A stretch of DNA of 64,000 nt from Leucobacter sp042726155. Its GTDB lineage: Bacteria > Actinomycetota > Actinomycetes > Actinomycetales > Microbacteriaceae. The DNA lies in assembly GCF_042726155.1 (NCBI RefSeq), contig NZ_JBHXHV010000001.1:1116001-1180000 (forward strand), given 5' to 3'. Under the pieces are notes generated by a model, which saw only the letters and a list, made by a program, of their open reading frames with translations, made no database searches and was not told where the DNA came from. This document shows, one piece after another, positions 49,509 through 58,164 of the stretch. Position numbers and translations under genes: made by a program. Numbering within the stretch: position 1 is the stretch's first letter; each line of letters opens with the position of its first letter.

Positions 49509-50618
49509 ATGACGCCTACACCCAATATTCATCGCGCGAGACGATTCGCGCTCACCTCGGTGGCCGTGGCAGCCGCTCTCGGTCTCACGCTTTCGGGATG
49601 CGCGACCGGTTCGGCCGACGACACCGATTCTGGCTCCGCAGACGGCGGTGACGCGAAGAAGGTGACGCTCGTCGTGCACGACTCGTTCCCCAACGACGAC
49701 TTTGCGAAGGCCGCGAGCGCGGCGACTGGCTACGACGTGCAGGTCGTGTCGGCGGGCGACGGCGGCGAACTTACGAACAAGCTCGTGCTCACGAAGGGCG
49801 CGCCGATTGCTGACGCATTCTTCGGCGTCGACAACATCTTCGCCTCTCGGCTGCTCGACAACGACGTGGTGACGGCGTACACGCCCGACGATCTGCCTGA
49901 CAGTGCCGGCGAATTCGCCGTCGACGGCGATACGAACGCCGGGCTTGTGCCGGTCGACCGCGGCGCGACCTGCATCAACGTCGATACCGCCTGGTTTGCG
50001 GAGCACGATCTTGCGGTGCCCGAAACGTACGAGGATCTCACGAAGTCGGAGTACAAGGACCTGACGGTGTTGCTCGATCCGACGGCATCGTCGACGGGGG
50101 CCTCCTTCCTCGTGGGGACCGTTGCCGAATTCGGCAAAGACGGTTTCACTGACTACTGGCAGAGACTCGTCGACAACGGAGCCCGCATCGAACAGGGGTG
50201 GAGCGACGCCTACTACGGTCAGTTCACGCAGGGCGGCGAAGACGGCACGAAGCCGATTGTCGTGTCGTATGCATCGTCCCCGGCATTCACCGTCGACGAA
50301 GCGGGCACCGCTTCGAGCACCTCGGCGCTGCTCGACACCTGCACCACTCAGGTCGAATACGCGGGTGTGCTGCAGGGGGCCGAGAACGAGGTCGGAGCTG
50401 AGGCGGTCGTCGACTACCTGGTATCGCACGAGTTCCAGCAGACGATTCCCGACGCAATGTACATGAACCCCATCGACGAGACCGTCAAGATGCCAGCAGC
50501 CTGGACGAAGTTCGCCCCCGAGCCCGCTTCGGGGCAGACGCACGACCTGTCATCGCGGGAGATCGAGGCCGGCCGAGAGGGCTGGCTGAAGACGCTGAGC
50601 GAGCAGATCGGGCTCTAA
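49509..50618 (+). CDS. thiB: thiamine ABC transporter substrate-binding lipoprotein
   Basis: This 369-aa exported lipoprotein has lipobox LTLSGC at about residue 30. It begins KVTLVVHDSFPNDDFAKAASAATGYDVQVVSAGDGGELTNKLVLTKGAPIADAFFGVDN, followed by PVDRGATCINVDTAWFA, the pattern of ThiB/TbpA proteins. The TPP riboswitch in front of it makes thiamine or a phosphorylated form the likely ligand. The permease gene starts 4 nt downstream. Confidence 0.93.
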   Translation: MTPTPNIHRARRFALTSVAVAAALGLTLSGCATGSADDTDSGSADGGDAKKVTLVVHDSFPNDDFAKAASAATGYDVQVVSAGDGGELTNKLVLTKGAPIADAFFGVDNIFASRLLDNDVVTAYTPDDLPDSAGEFAVDGDTNAGLVPVDRGATCINVDTAWFAEHDLAVPETYEDLTKSEYKDLTVLLDPTASSTGASFLVGTVAEFGKDGFTDYWQRLVDNGARIEQGWSDAYYGQFTQGGEDGTKPIVVSYASSPAFTVDEAGTASSTSALLDTCTTQVEYAGVLQGAENEVGAEAVVDYLVSHEFQQTIPDAMYMNPIDETVKMPAAWTKFAPEPASGQTHDLSSREIEAGREGWLKTLSEQIGL

Positions 50619-50622
50619 CCTG

Positions 50623-52320
50623 GTGCGCCGCGGGGGTCTGGCCACCCGACGAGCCGGACTCGGCCCGTGGGGTGTCGCGACGTGGACCCTCGCGACGGCC
50701 GTGCCGCTCGCGTTTCTCGCGCTGTTCTTCGTGTGGCCGGTGCTGTCGCTCGTCGCGACGGGCTTCGTTACCGACGGCGTGCTCGACCTGAGCGGGGTGC
50801 CCGAGGTCTTCGGGGCGGCACGCACGTGGCGCGTCATCGGGCAGACGTTCGCACAGGCGGGGATGGCGACGATCCTGTCAATCGGACTCGGTGTGCCGGC
50901 GGCGTATGTGCTGTACCGGCTCGACTTCCGAGGCCGAGCAGTGCTGCAGGGGCTATTAACGGTGCCCTTCGTGCTGCCCACGGTCGTGGTCGGCGTAGCA
51001 TTCTCTGCGCTGCTGGGCCCCGGCGGGCCGCTTGAATCGTGGGGGCTGGATCGCAGCTTCGTCGCCGTGGTGCTCGCGCTCACGTTCCCCAATGTCGGCG
51101 TGGTCGCGCGCACGGTTGGCGGTTTCTGGGCGCGTCTCGACGACACGTCGGAGCAGGCTGCGCGGGTGCTCGGAGCGTCCCGGGCCCGAGCCTGGCTCAC
51201 GGTCACCCTGCCAGCTCTCGGACCGGCGCTCGCCTCGGCCGCCGCTCTCGTTTTTCTGTTCTGTTCGACCTCCTTTGGCATCGTGCTCATCTTGGGTGGC
51301 ACCGCGTTCGCGAACGTCGAAACTGAGATCTTCCGGCTGACCGTGCAGTTTCTCGACTTGCGCGGCGCGGCGGTGCTGTCGATCGCGCAGTTCGCGATCG
51401 TCGGTCTTGCGCTCGTCGTCTCGACGCAACTGCGCCGCGCGGGGGAGCGGGCGGTGCAGTTGCGCGAGGAGCGGGGACCCGGTGCGCGGCCGAAGCGGGC
51501 CGATGCGCCGGTGCTGGTGCTCTTCGGGGTGACCGTCGCCGCTCTGCACGTGCTGCCCCTCGGCACGCTGCTCGTCCGTTCGCTTCGGGATCGCGCAGGC
51601 GACTGGACACTGGCAAACTTCGTCGCGCTTGTGCACCCGCCCGACGATCTTCCCATCGAGGGCACCGTGTGGCAGGCAATCGTGTCGTCCGTGCAGATCG
51701 CGCTCGCCGCCGCGATCATTGCCATGGTGCTCGGCATGCTGCTCGCGCTGGTGCTCTCACGCAGGCCGCGCTCGCGCACGCTGCGTCGCGGCATCGACCT
51801 GTTCGATGCGCTGGTGATGCTGCCGCTCGGGGTTTCGGCCGTGACCCTCGGCTTCGGGCTCCTGCTCACGATGCACCGCCCGCTCGGCATTGGCTTCGAC
51901 CTGCGCACGTCGACCGTACTCATTCCGATTGCGCAGGCGCTCGTAGCGCTCCCGCTCGTGGTGCGCACGCTCCTACCGGTGCTGCGCGGGATCGCGCCGC
52001 AGCTGCGGGACGCAGCGGCTTCGCTCGGGGCCGGCCCATTCGCCATGCTCCGTACCATTGACCTGCCGCTGCTCGGCCGATCCGCTGGGCTCGCGCTTGG
52101 ATTCGCGTTCGCGGCATCTCTCGGGGAATTCGGGGCGACCTCGTTTCTTGTGCGGCCCGGGGAGCAGACCTTGCCTGTCGCGGTCGCTGCCCTGATTGGG
52201 CATCAAGCGCCCGGCAGTTACGGCGCCGGCCTCGCGGGGGCCGTGGTGCTCGGTGTGCTCACCGCCGCGGTAATGCTGCTGGCTGAGCGTTGGCGCACAG
52301 ACTCGCGAGGGGAATTTTGA
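50623..52320 (+). CDS. thiP: thiamine ABC transporter permease (two fused permease domains)
   Basis: This 565-aa permease has two complete binding-protein-dependent transport domains in tandem, as in ThiP. Each has an EAA-type loop (AARVLGASRARAWLTVTLPALGPAL at about 180, and AAASLGAGPFAMLRTIDLPLLGRSAG at about 465). It starts at GTG 50623 with an Arg-rich N-terminus. The stop overlaps the next ATG (TGATG). No ThiQ ATPase gene follows, so the ATPase must come from elsewhere or be shared. Confidence 0.92.
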   Translation: MRRGGLATRRAGLGPWGVATWTLATAVPLAFLALFFVWPVLSLVATGFVTDGVLDLSGVPEVFGAARTWRVIGQTFAQAGMATILSIGLGVPAAYVLYRLDFRGRAVLQGLLTVPFVLPTVVVGVAFSALLGPGGPLESWGLDRSFVAVVLALTFPNVGVVARTVGGFWARLDDTSEQAARVLGASRARAWLTVTLPALGPALASAAALVFLFCSTSFGIVLILGGTAFANVETEIFRLTVQFLDLRGAAVLSIAQFAIVGLALVVSTQLRRAGERAVQLREERGPGARPKRADAPVLVLFGVTVAALHVLPLGTLLVRSLRDRAGDWTLANFVALVHPPDDLPIEGTVWQAIVSSVQIALAAAIIAMVLGMLLALVLSRRPRSRTLRRGIDLFDALVMLPLGVSAVTLGFGLLLTMHRPLGIGFDLRTSTVLIPIAQALVALPLVVRTLLPVLRGIAPQLRDAAASLGAGPFAMLRTIDLPLLGRSAGLALGFAFAASLGEFGATSFLVRPGEQTLPVAVAALIGHQAPGSYGAGLAGAVVLGVLTAAVMLLAERWRTDSRGEF

Positions 52321-52835
52321 TGGGGGACACGATGGATCTCGACGTTGTGCTGATCGACGGTCGCTCCGGGTCAGGGAAGACGCAGCTCGCGAGCCGGATC
52401 GCCGAGCAGTTCGTTGCGATGGGCAGGCCGCCCCAGGTATTGCACGTCGAGGATCTGTACCCGGGGTGGGATGGACTAGCCGCGGGGTCGGCCGCGGTGG
52501 CCCCCGCGCTGCACGCGGGTGGCTATCGGGCTTACGACTGGGTCGCCGAAGCGTTTGGTGAGTGGCTGCCACTCGAGCGCCGCCCGCCGCTCATCATCGA
52601 GGGGTGCGGCGCCATCACCAGGGCGACGCTGGCAGCGGCGCAAGCGTGGGCCACGAACGCACGAGTGCACAGTGTGTGGCTCGAGTGCGCCGCAGCGATC
52701 CGTAAGCAGCGGGCTCTCGCGCGCGACGGGGACACGTATGCCCCGCACTGGGAACGCTGGGCGGCGCAAGAGGACGCGCAGTACGCTGAGCACCGGCCGT
52801 GGGATATCGCCGACGACATTGTGCACGCCGGGTAG
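52320..52835 (+). CDS. small P-loop NTPase/kinase-like protein in the thiamine operon
   Basis: The product is 171 aa from ATG 52320, overlapping the thiP stop. It has VVLIDGRSGSGKTQLASRIAEQF (Walker A), then HVEDLYPGWDGLAAGSAAV, PLIIEGCGAIT, and YAPHWERWAAQEDAQYAEHRPWDIADDIV. It has no LSGGQ or other ABC features, so it is not ThiQ. Similar small actinobacterial proteins look like uridine-kinase/NMP-kinase relatives of unknown substrate. Location under a TPP riboswitch suggests a role in thiamine or pyrimidine phosphorylation (inference). Confidence 0.8.
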   Translation: MGDTMDLDVVLIDGRSGSGKTQLASRIAEQFVAMGRPPQVLHVEDLYPGWDGLAAGSAAVAPALHAGGYRAYDWVAEAFGEWLPLERRPPLIIEGCGAITRATLAAAQAWATNARVHSVWLECAAAIRKQRALARDGDTYAPHWERWAAQEDAQYAEHRPWDIADDIVHAG

Positions 52836-52890
52836 TTTCGGTCAGGCCAGAACGCGGGCTGACGCGTTCGGAATCCCGGCCCACCCTCCG

Positions 52891-53718
52891 CTACTTGAAC
52901 GCGATCGGCACGTCCTTCTCGGTGAGTACCTTGCGCACCTCATCGCTGTGGAAGGCCTTCGCGAGCGCCTGCACCTCGGGGGAGTCGGCGTTGTCTTCGC
53001 GGGAGACGAGTGACACTGCGAACTGCGGATCCTGCTCGGTTGCAATTGCATCGCCTTCGGGGGTGAGCCCCAGCTGCCGCGCGAACGTGCCGTGCAAGAA
53101 GACCGCGTCAGCCTCGGGGTAGGCGGCTGAGAGCTGCATGATGTCCACCTGCTGGAACTCGAGCTTCTTCGGATTCTTGGTGATGTCATCGACGCTGACC
53201 GACCAGGTGTCGACATCGGGGTCGAGCTCGATCAGACCGGCCTCCGCGAACATCTGCAGCGACCGGGCCGCGTTCGACGTGTCTTGCGGAATCACCACGC
53301 GCCCGCCCTCGGGCAGCTCGTCCATGCTCGCGTGCTTGCTTGAGTAGATGCCGACAACCGTCAAGTACACCGGCTCGATCGCGACGAGCGAAGCGTCGTT
53401 GCCAGCATTGAACTCTTCCATGAACGGCGGGTGCTGCACAAAGTTCGCGTCAAGCTCGCCGTTCTGCAACATCGAATTGGGCTGCACGTAGTCGGCGACC
53501 TCGACGAGCTCGATCTTGTACGGCGCTTCGATGGAGTCGGCGGCGGCGCGCACCACATCGGTCATGGGCGTCGTCGTCGCGGCGACCTTCAGGGTCTGGG
53601 TCGCCTCGCCGCCTGTGGAATCGGCGCTGTCTGACGCCGAGCTGCACCCCGCGAGGGTGAGCAGGGCGAGAGCGGTGGCACCGACGATCAGCTTGCGGCG
53701 CAGAGTGAGATGAGTCAT
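52891..53718 (-). CDS. metQ: methionine-type ABC transporter substrate-binding lipoprotein (MetQ/NlpA family)
   Basis: This 275-aa lipoprotein has signal peptide RRKLIVGATALALLTLAGCSS. The mature part has the NlpA pattern LKVAATTTPMTDVVRAA, VEVADYVQPNSMLQNGELDANFVQHPPFMEEFN and GGRVVIPQDTSNAARSLQM. It starts at 53718 after GAAAGAAG. It is the last gene of metN-metI-metQ and likely binds D- or L-methionine or a relative. The 55 bp beyond its stop contain GAACGCG/CGCGTTC, a small hairpin shared with the convergent thiamine operon. Confidence 0.92.
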   Translation of the reverse strand: MTHLTLRRKLIVGATALALLTLAGCSSASDSADSTGGEATQTLKVAATTTPMTDVVRAAADSIEAPYKIELVEVADYVQPNSMLQNGELDANFVQHPPFMEEFNAGNDASLVAIEPVYLTVVGIYSSKHASMDELPEGGRVVIPQDTSNAARSLQMFAEAGLIELDPDVDTWSVSVDDITKNPKKLEFQQVDIMQLSAAYPEADAVFLHGTFARQLGLTPEGDAIATEQDPQFAVSLVSREDNADSPEVQALAKAFHSDEVRKVLTEKDVPIAFK

Positions 53719-53758
53719 GGTCTTCTTTCGTTCGTGAAAATCGGGTCGGGATCGTCGG

Positions 53759-54439
53759 CTAGCGATGATCAATGGCTCGTGAGATGCGGGTTCCCACGCC
53801 CTGCAGCACCATCACGCAGATCACAATGAGCGCGATGGTCACGTACATCAGGGTGAAGTCGTACTGGTGATAGCCGTAGCGCATGGCGAAGTCGCCCACA
53901 CCGCCGCCACCGACGACCCCCAGCACCGTCGAATACGACACGAAGCTGATGGTTGCGGATGTGAGCGCGTAGACGAGTCCAGAGCGGCCCTCGACGAGCA
54001 GAAACCGGAACACGGTCTGCGGAATGGAGGCGCCCATCGATTCGGCCGCGTGCAGTAGGCCGCTCGGCAGCTCGAGCAGAATCTGCTCCGTGAGTCGCGC
54101 ATAGATCGCGACCGCGACAAAGCCGAGCGGGAACGTAGCGGCGACCGTGCCGAAGCTGGTGTCGAATACGAGCCGCGTGAGGGGGATCATGAACACAACA
54201 AACAGCAGGAACGGGAACGAGCGAACCACGGTGACGTAGGCGTTCGCGATCGTCCAGATGGCGCGGCGGGGCATGACGCCGCCCGGGCGCGTGAGATAGA
54301 TGAGCGTGCCGAGCGGCGTACCGAGCAGTACGGCGACCACGACGGAGGCGAGCACCATGTAGCCGGTCTCGCCCATGGCTTTGGCGATCTCGTCTCCATA
54401 CTCGGAGAACGCGCGTCCGATTTCGTCGAAGATATTCAT
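53759..54439 (-). CDS. metI: methionine-type ABC transporter permease
   Basis: This 226-aa MetI-family permease has about five helices, with TRPGGVMPRRAIWTIANAYVTVVRSFPFLLFVVFMIPLTRL in the first half and the coupling loop LLHAAESMGASIPQTVFRFLLVEGRSGLVYALTSATISF in the second. It ends in IGTRISRAIDHR-type VGTRISRAIDHR. It overlaps metN by 4 nt, and metQ follows 40 nt downstream. Confidence 0.94.
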   Translation of the reverse strand: MNIFDEIGRAFSEYGDEIAKAMGETGYMVLASVVVAVLLGTPLGTLIYLTRPGGVMPRRAIWTIANAYVTVVRSFPFLLFVVFMIPLTRLVFDTSFGTVAATFPLGFVAVAIYARLTEQILLELPSGLLHAAESMGASIPQTVFRFLLVEGRSGLVYALTSATISFVSYSTVLGVVGGGGVGDFAMRYGYHQYDFTLMYVTIALIVICVMVLQGVGTRISRAIDHR

Positions 54440-55221
54440 CGGCCGAGCACCGCCCGCACGTGATCGAGATAGCGCGGCTCGCGATCCTGACTCGCCTGCG
54501 GCACCGTGACCGTGTCGAGCAACCGGCCGCGCTCAAACACGGCGGCGGTGTCGCAGACCGCGCGAACGGCGTCGAGCTCGTGCGTGACGAGCGCGATCGT
54601 CGTGCCGAACTCGGCCCGGGTCGCCTGCAGCAGGTCTAAGATTTCGGCGGTTGTGTGCGTATCGAGCGCGGAGGTGGGCTCGTCGCAGAGCAGGAGGGTC
54701 GGGTCGCTGACAAGCGCCCGCGCGATGGCCACGCGCTGCTGCTGCCCGCCGGAGAGTTGTGCGGGGAAGCGGTCGAGCAGTCCGCTGAGCCCGACGAAAT
54801 CGGCGATTGCGGCTACCCGGCCTGGGTCTCGACGCCCCTGAATGCGCAGCGGCATCGCGATGTTGGCGCGTGCGGTGAGGTTGCCGACGAGGTTGAAGTG
54901 CTGAAACACCACGCCGATCCGGTGCCGCATTTCGCGCATGCGCCGCGATCCCAGCGTTGCGAGATCAACGCCGTCGACGAGCACTCGGCCGTTGGTGGGG
55001 CGGTCGAGGCCGTTCATGAGCCGGAGCAGCGTCGACTTACCGGCGCCACTCTCGCCGAGAATGCCGAAGATTGCCCCGCGTGGAATGGTGAGGTTCACGG
55101 CGTGCAGCGCATCGACCGCGCTGGCGCCCTCGCCGAACCGCCTGGACACCTCTGTGAACACGACCGCCGGGCCTTCGCTGTCACCATTCATTGCCGGATC
55201 ACCGATCGCCGTCCCTGTCAT
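54436..55221 (-). CDS. metN: methionine-type ABC transporter ATP-binding protein
   Basis: This 261-aa ATPase has Walker A GILGESGAGKSTLLRLMNGL, Q-loop VFQHFNLVGNLTARANIAMPL, signature LSGGQQQRVAIARAL, Walker B LLLCDEPTSALDTHTT and H-loop VTHELDAV. It lacks the C-terminal NIL (methionine-sensing) domain of E. coli MetN, so trans-inhibition may be absent. TATTTT ends 7 nt before ATG 55221, supporting this leaderless start over an in-frame ATG at 55191. It leads metN-metI-metQ. Confidence 0.93.
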   Translation of the reverse strand: MTGTAIGDPAMNGDSEGPAVVFTEVSRRFGEGASAVDALHAVNLTIPRGAIFGILGESGAGKSTLLRLMNGLDRPTNGRVLVDGVDLATLGSRRMREMRHRIGVVFQHFNLVGNLTARANIAMPLRIQGRRDPGRVAAIADFVGLSGLLDRFPAQLSGGQQQRVAIARALVSDPTLLLCDEPTSALDTHTTAEILDLLQATRAEFGTTIALVTHELDAVRAVCDTAAVFERGRLLDTVTVPQASQDREPRYLDHVRAVLGR

Positions 55222-55228
55222 CGTCTGT

Positions 55229-55234
55229 AAAATA
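55229..55234 (-). promoter_or_regulatory. -10 box of metN, leaderless arrangement
   Basis: On the minus strand TATTTT ends 7 nt before the metN ATG. It overlaps one half of the TAGAC palindrome by 2 bp. Confidence 0.6.
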
Positions 55235-55245
55235 GACTCGGTCTA
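55233..55245. promoter_or_regulatory. TAGAC-N3-GTCTA operator between metN and the OsmC gene
   Basis: This 13-bp perfect inverted repeat touches the metN -10 box and lies upstream of the divergent OsmC gene. Its half-sites equal those reported for the corynebacterial methionine/cysteine repressor McbR (TAGAC-N6-GTCTA), but the spacer is 3 rather than 6. Confidence 0.6.
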
Positions 55246-55288
55246 ACATAGAAGTTTCTGCGTGAAGACGCAACTCGAAGGGAATCTA

Positions 55289-55732
55289 ATGTCTCGAGAA
55301 CACCCGCGGACGGAGTCGGGGGTCACCCCACTGCTCCCGCCGCTGTTCACCGCAGTGGCACACAACTCCGACGGCATAACGGGGGAGAGCCGGGTCGACG
55401 GCGGTCGTACGGTGACCGTCGCGTCGCCCACTGCGGCTGATCGCGGCACCGCGACCAACCCCGAAGAACTGCTCGCACTGTCCTGGGTCACATGCCTGAA
55501 CGCTGCGGCCCGCGTGGTCGCGGGTCCCGGCATCGAGGTCGAAGCGAGCGCCGAGATTTCACTGCATCCACGCGCCGACGTCGGATTCGAGTTTTCTGGC
55601 AAGGCGGAGCTGAGATTCGTGGGCGTTCCGCTCGCGGAAGCGACGGCGTTGGCCGAGGCCGCGCACGAACGCTGCCCTGTCTCACGCATGCTGACCGGGC
55701 GCTCGAGCGTGAGGGTCTCGGCCGTCGCGTAA
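55289..55732 (+). CDS. OsmC/Ohr-family peroxiredoxin-like protein
   Basis: This 147-aa protein has two conserved cysteines, LSWVTCLNAAARVVA and HERCPVSRML, which form the peroxide-reducing pair of OsmC/Ohr proteins. It also has PLFTAVAHNSDGITGESRVDGG, NPEELLALSW and EVEASAEISLHP. I chose the ATG at 55289 because GAAGGGA precedes it; a GTG at 55262 would add 9 residues. It shares the regulatory gap with metN and lies 9 nt before purN. It may protect against organic hydroperoxides (family knowledge). Confidence 0.87.
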   Translation: MSREHPRTESGVTPLLPPLFTAVAHNSDGITGESRVDGGRTVTVASPTAADRGTATNPEELLALSWVTCLNAAARVVAGPGIEVEASAEISLHPRADVGFEFSGKAELRFVGVPLAEATALAEAAHERCPVSRMLTGRSSVRVSAVA

Positions 55733-55735
55733 ACT
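55730..55735 (+). promoter_or_regulatory. -10 box of purN, leaderless arrangement
   Basis: TAAACT overlaps the OsmC stop codon and ends 6 nt before GTG 55742. Confidence 0.6.
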
Positions 55736-55741
55736 GATCCG

Positions 55742-56329
55742 GTGCTGAAAATCGCGGTTCTCATTTCTGGTGGCGGCAGCAACCTGAAAGCGCTGCTCGA
55801 TGCGGCCGCGGAGCCTGATTTTCCGGCCCAGATCGTGTGCGTCGGGTCTGACACCGACGCTGACGGTCTGGAACACGCTCGCGCAGCCGGCATTCCCGCC
55901 TTCGTCGTGCGTCCCCGCGACTTCGGCTCGCGTGAAGACTGGGGTGCGGCACTCGCCGACGAGATTCGCGCGCACGACGCCGGTCTTGTGGTGAGCGCGG
56001 GCCTCATGCGTATTCTTCCGGCGGGCTTCGTGCGCGAGTTCAGCCCGCGCCTGATCAACACGCACCCGGCACTGCTCCCCGCATTCCCGGGAGCCCACGC
56101 GGTGCGTGACGCGCTCGCCGCCGGAGCCGCACGCACCGGTGTCACGGTGCACGTCATCGACGAGGGCGTCGACACCGGGCCCGTGCTGCGCCAGGCCGCC
56201 GTCGACGTGCGGCCGGGTGAAACCGAAGCGGAGCTGCACGAACGCATCAAACAGCTCGAACGACCGCTGCTGGTGCAGACCGTGCGTGATATCGCACTCG
56301 GTACGCTTCGGCTGCCCGGCGTCGGGTGA
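55742..56329 (+). CDS. purN: phosphoribosylglycinamide formyltransferase
   Basis: PurN formylates GAR in step 3 of purine synthesis using 10-formyl-THF. At 195 aa it begins KIAVLISGGGSNLKALLDAA. The catalytic region LINTHPALLPAFPGAHAVRDALAAGAARTGVTVHVIDEGVDTGPVL holds the N-H-D triad (Asn/His in INTHPA, Asp in DEGVDTGP). It starts at GTG 55742 and is followed by purH after 84 nt. Its own promoter sits over the end of the OsmC gene. Confidence 0.96.
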   Translation: MLKIAVLISGGGSNLKALLDAAAEPDFPAQIVCVGSDTDADGLEHARAAGIPAFVVRPRDFGSREDWGAALADEIRAHDAGLVVSAGLMRILPAGFVREFSPRLINTHPALLPAFPGAHAVRDALAAGAARTGVTVHVIDEGVDTGPVLRQAAVDVRPGETEAELHERIKQLERPLLVQTVRDIALGTLRLPGVG

Positions 56330-56413
56330 TCCGGCACCGCACTCGACCCTCTCACTCTCAGCACAGCACCCAACGAATCTCGCATCCCACCCCGATCCAA
56401 GGAGTCCAGCCGC

Positions 56414-58072
56414 ATGGCAGTTCAGAGCCACGATCCCAGCCTCTACGAGCACCGCGACGTCGTGCCGGTGCGTCGCGCACTCATCTCGGTGAGCGACAAG
56501 ACGCGTCTGCTCGAGCTCGCTGCGGCGCTCGCGGAAGCCGAAGTTGAAATCGTTTCGACGGGCTCGACCGCCGCGACTATTCGCGACGCGGGCCATGCCG
56601 TCACCGATGTCGCCGAGGTGACCGGGTTTGCCGAGGCACTCGATGGGCGCGTGAAGACGCTGCACCCCGCCGTGCACTCGGGTCTGCTCGCCGATCTGCG
56701 TCTCGCGGACCACCGGAGTCAGCTCGAAGCGCTCGGCTTCGCGCCGTTCGAGCTGGTCGTCGTGAATCTCTACCCGTTTGAAGAGACAGTCGCCTCGGGC
56801 AAGCCCGCTGCCGATGTCATCGAGAACGTGGACATCGGCGGCCCCGCCATGGTTCGCGCGAGCGCGAAGAACCACGCGAACGCGGCAATCGTTGTCTCCC
56901 CGGCGCGCTATGACGAGATCATCGCGGCCGTGCAGTCGGGCGGCACGACGCTTGCGCAGCGCCGCTCGCTCGCCACCGAGGCGTTCGTGCAAACCGCACA
57001 GTACGACGCTGCCGTCGCGAACTGGTTCCTTGAGCAGGAGGACATCGCCTGGGGCGAGGCTGCCCCCGCCGAGCTCGACTCAGAGGAGGCGTCGATCGAC
57101 AGCATCTTCGAGACCACTGAAGGGTACGTGGGGTACGAGGTATTCGGGCTGCGCGAGTCTGTGCTGCGCTACGGTGAGAACAGCCACCAGCGCGCGGCGC
57201 TCTTCACCGAGAACGAGGGCTCCGGCATCGCGCAGGCCACTCAGCTGCACGGTAAAGAAATGTCGTACAACAACTACGTGGACGCCGATGCGGCACTCCG
57301 CGCGGCATTCGATCACGAGCGCCCGGCGGTTGCCATCATCAAGCACGCCAACCCATGCGGCATTGCTGTCGCCCCCGAGGGCGCGGCCGACGAAATCGCT
57401 GCGGCCCACGAACTCGCTCACGCCTGCGATCCGGTCTCGGCCTACGGTGGTGTCATTGCGACGAACCGCACCGTGACCGCCGCGATGGCTGAGACGGTCG
57501 CCGGAATCTTCACCGAGGTGATCGTCGCCCCGAGCTTCGAGCCCGACGCACTCGCGATCCTCACCCAGAAGAAGAATCTGCGCCTGCTGGTGCTGCCGGC
57601 CGATTTTGCCCCGAACCCGGTTGAACTGCGCCAGGTGTCTGGTGGCTTCCTGCTGCAAGATTCGGATCGCTCCTTCGCGCCGGCCGCGGAGTGGACACTC
57701 GCCACGGGCGAGCCTGCCGACGCTGAGACTCTCGCTGACCTTGAGTTCGCGTGGCGCGCGAGCCGAGCCGTGAAGTCGAACGCGATCCTGCTCGCCTCGG
57801 GCGGCGCCTCGGTCGGCGTTGGCATGGGCCAGGTCAACCGAGTCGACTCGTGCCGACTGGCGGTCGAGCGTGCGGGTGACCGCGCACGAGGGTCGGTCGC
57901 TGCCTCTGACGCGTTCTTCCCGTTCGCCGACGGTCTGCAGGTGCTGCTCGACGCGGGTGTGCGCGCGGTGGTGCAGCCGGGCGGCTCGGTGCGCGACCCC
58001 GAAGTGATTGAAGCCGCGCGAGCCGCGGGCGTGACCATGTACTTCACGGGTGAGCGTCACTTCTTCCACTAA
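56414..58072 (+). CDS. purH: bifunctional AICAR transformylase/IMP cyclohydrolase
   Basis: PurH catalyses the last two steps to IMP. At 552 aa, the N-terminal cyclohydrolase (about 20-220) has ALISVSDKTRLLELAAALAEAEVEIVSTGSTA and GRVKTLHPAVHSGLLAD. The C-terminal transformylase has LRYGENSHQRAALF, KHANPCGIAVA, VKSNAILLA and the family-typical ending GVTMYFTGERHFFH. GGAG precedes the ATG at good distance. It feeds IMP to GuaB encoded earlier in the window. Confidence 0.97.
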   Translation: MAVQSHDPSLYEHRDVVPVRRALISVSDKTRLLELAAALAEAEVEIVSTGSTAATIRDAGHAVTDVAEVTGFAEALDGRVKTLHPAVHSGLLADLRLADHRSQLEALGFAPFELVVVNLYPFEETVASGKPAADVIENVDIGGPAMVRASAKNHANAAIVVSPARYDEIIAAVQSGGTTLAQRRSLATEAFVQTAQYDAAVANWFLEQEDIAWGEAAPAELDSEEASIDSIFETTEGYVGYEVFGLRESVLRYGENSHQRAALFTENEGSGIAQATQLHGKEMSYNNYVDADAALRAAFDHERPAVAIIKHANPCGIAVAPEGAADEIAAAHELAHACDPVSAYGGVIATNRTVTAAMAETVAGIFTEVIVAPSFEPDALAILTQKKNLRLLVLPADFAPNPVELRQVSGGFLLQDSDRSFAPAAEWTLATGEPADAETLADLEFAWRASRAVKSNAILLASGGASVGVGMGQVNRVDSCRLAVERAGDRARGSVAASDAFFPFADGLQVLLDAGVRAVVQPGGSVRDPEVIEAARAAGVTMYFTGERHFFH

Positions 58073-58164
58073 GGCTCTGACCAGCGGTTTTCACGCCCAT
58101 TCATCAGGTGTGAGCAAGCCTCGCCTTCATTGCGAACGCGTGCTCATGCCGGGAGAATGAAGGC

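Noticed and set aside
50550..52058. 502-codon open frame antisense to thiP
   Set aside because: No motif and Ser/Arg-rich; thiP shows two clear permease loops on the other strand.
55222..55288. Possible SAM riboswitch in front of metN
   Set aside because: The gap is 67 bp, metN appears leaderless, and no SAM-type core is visible; a protein operator fits better.
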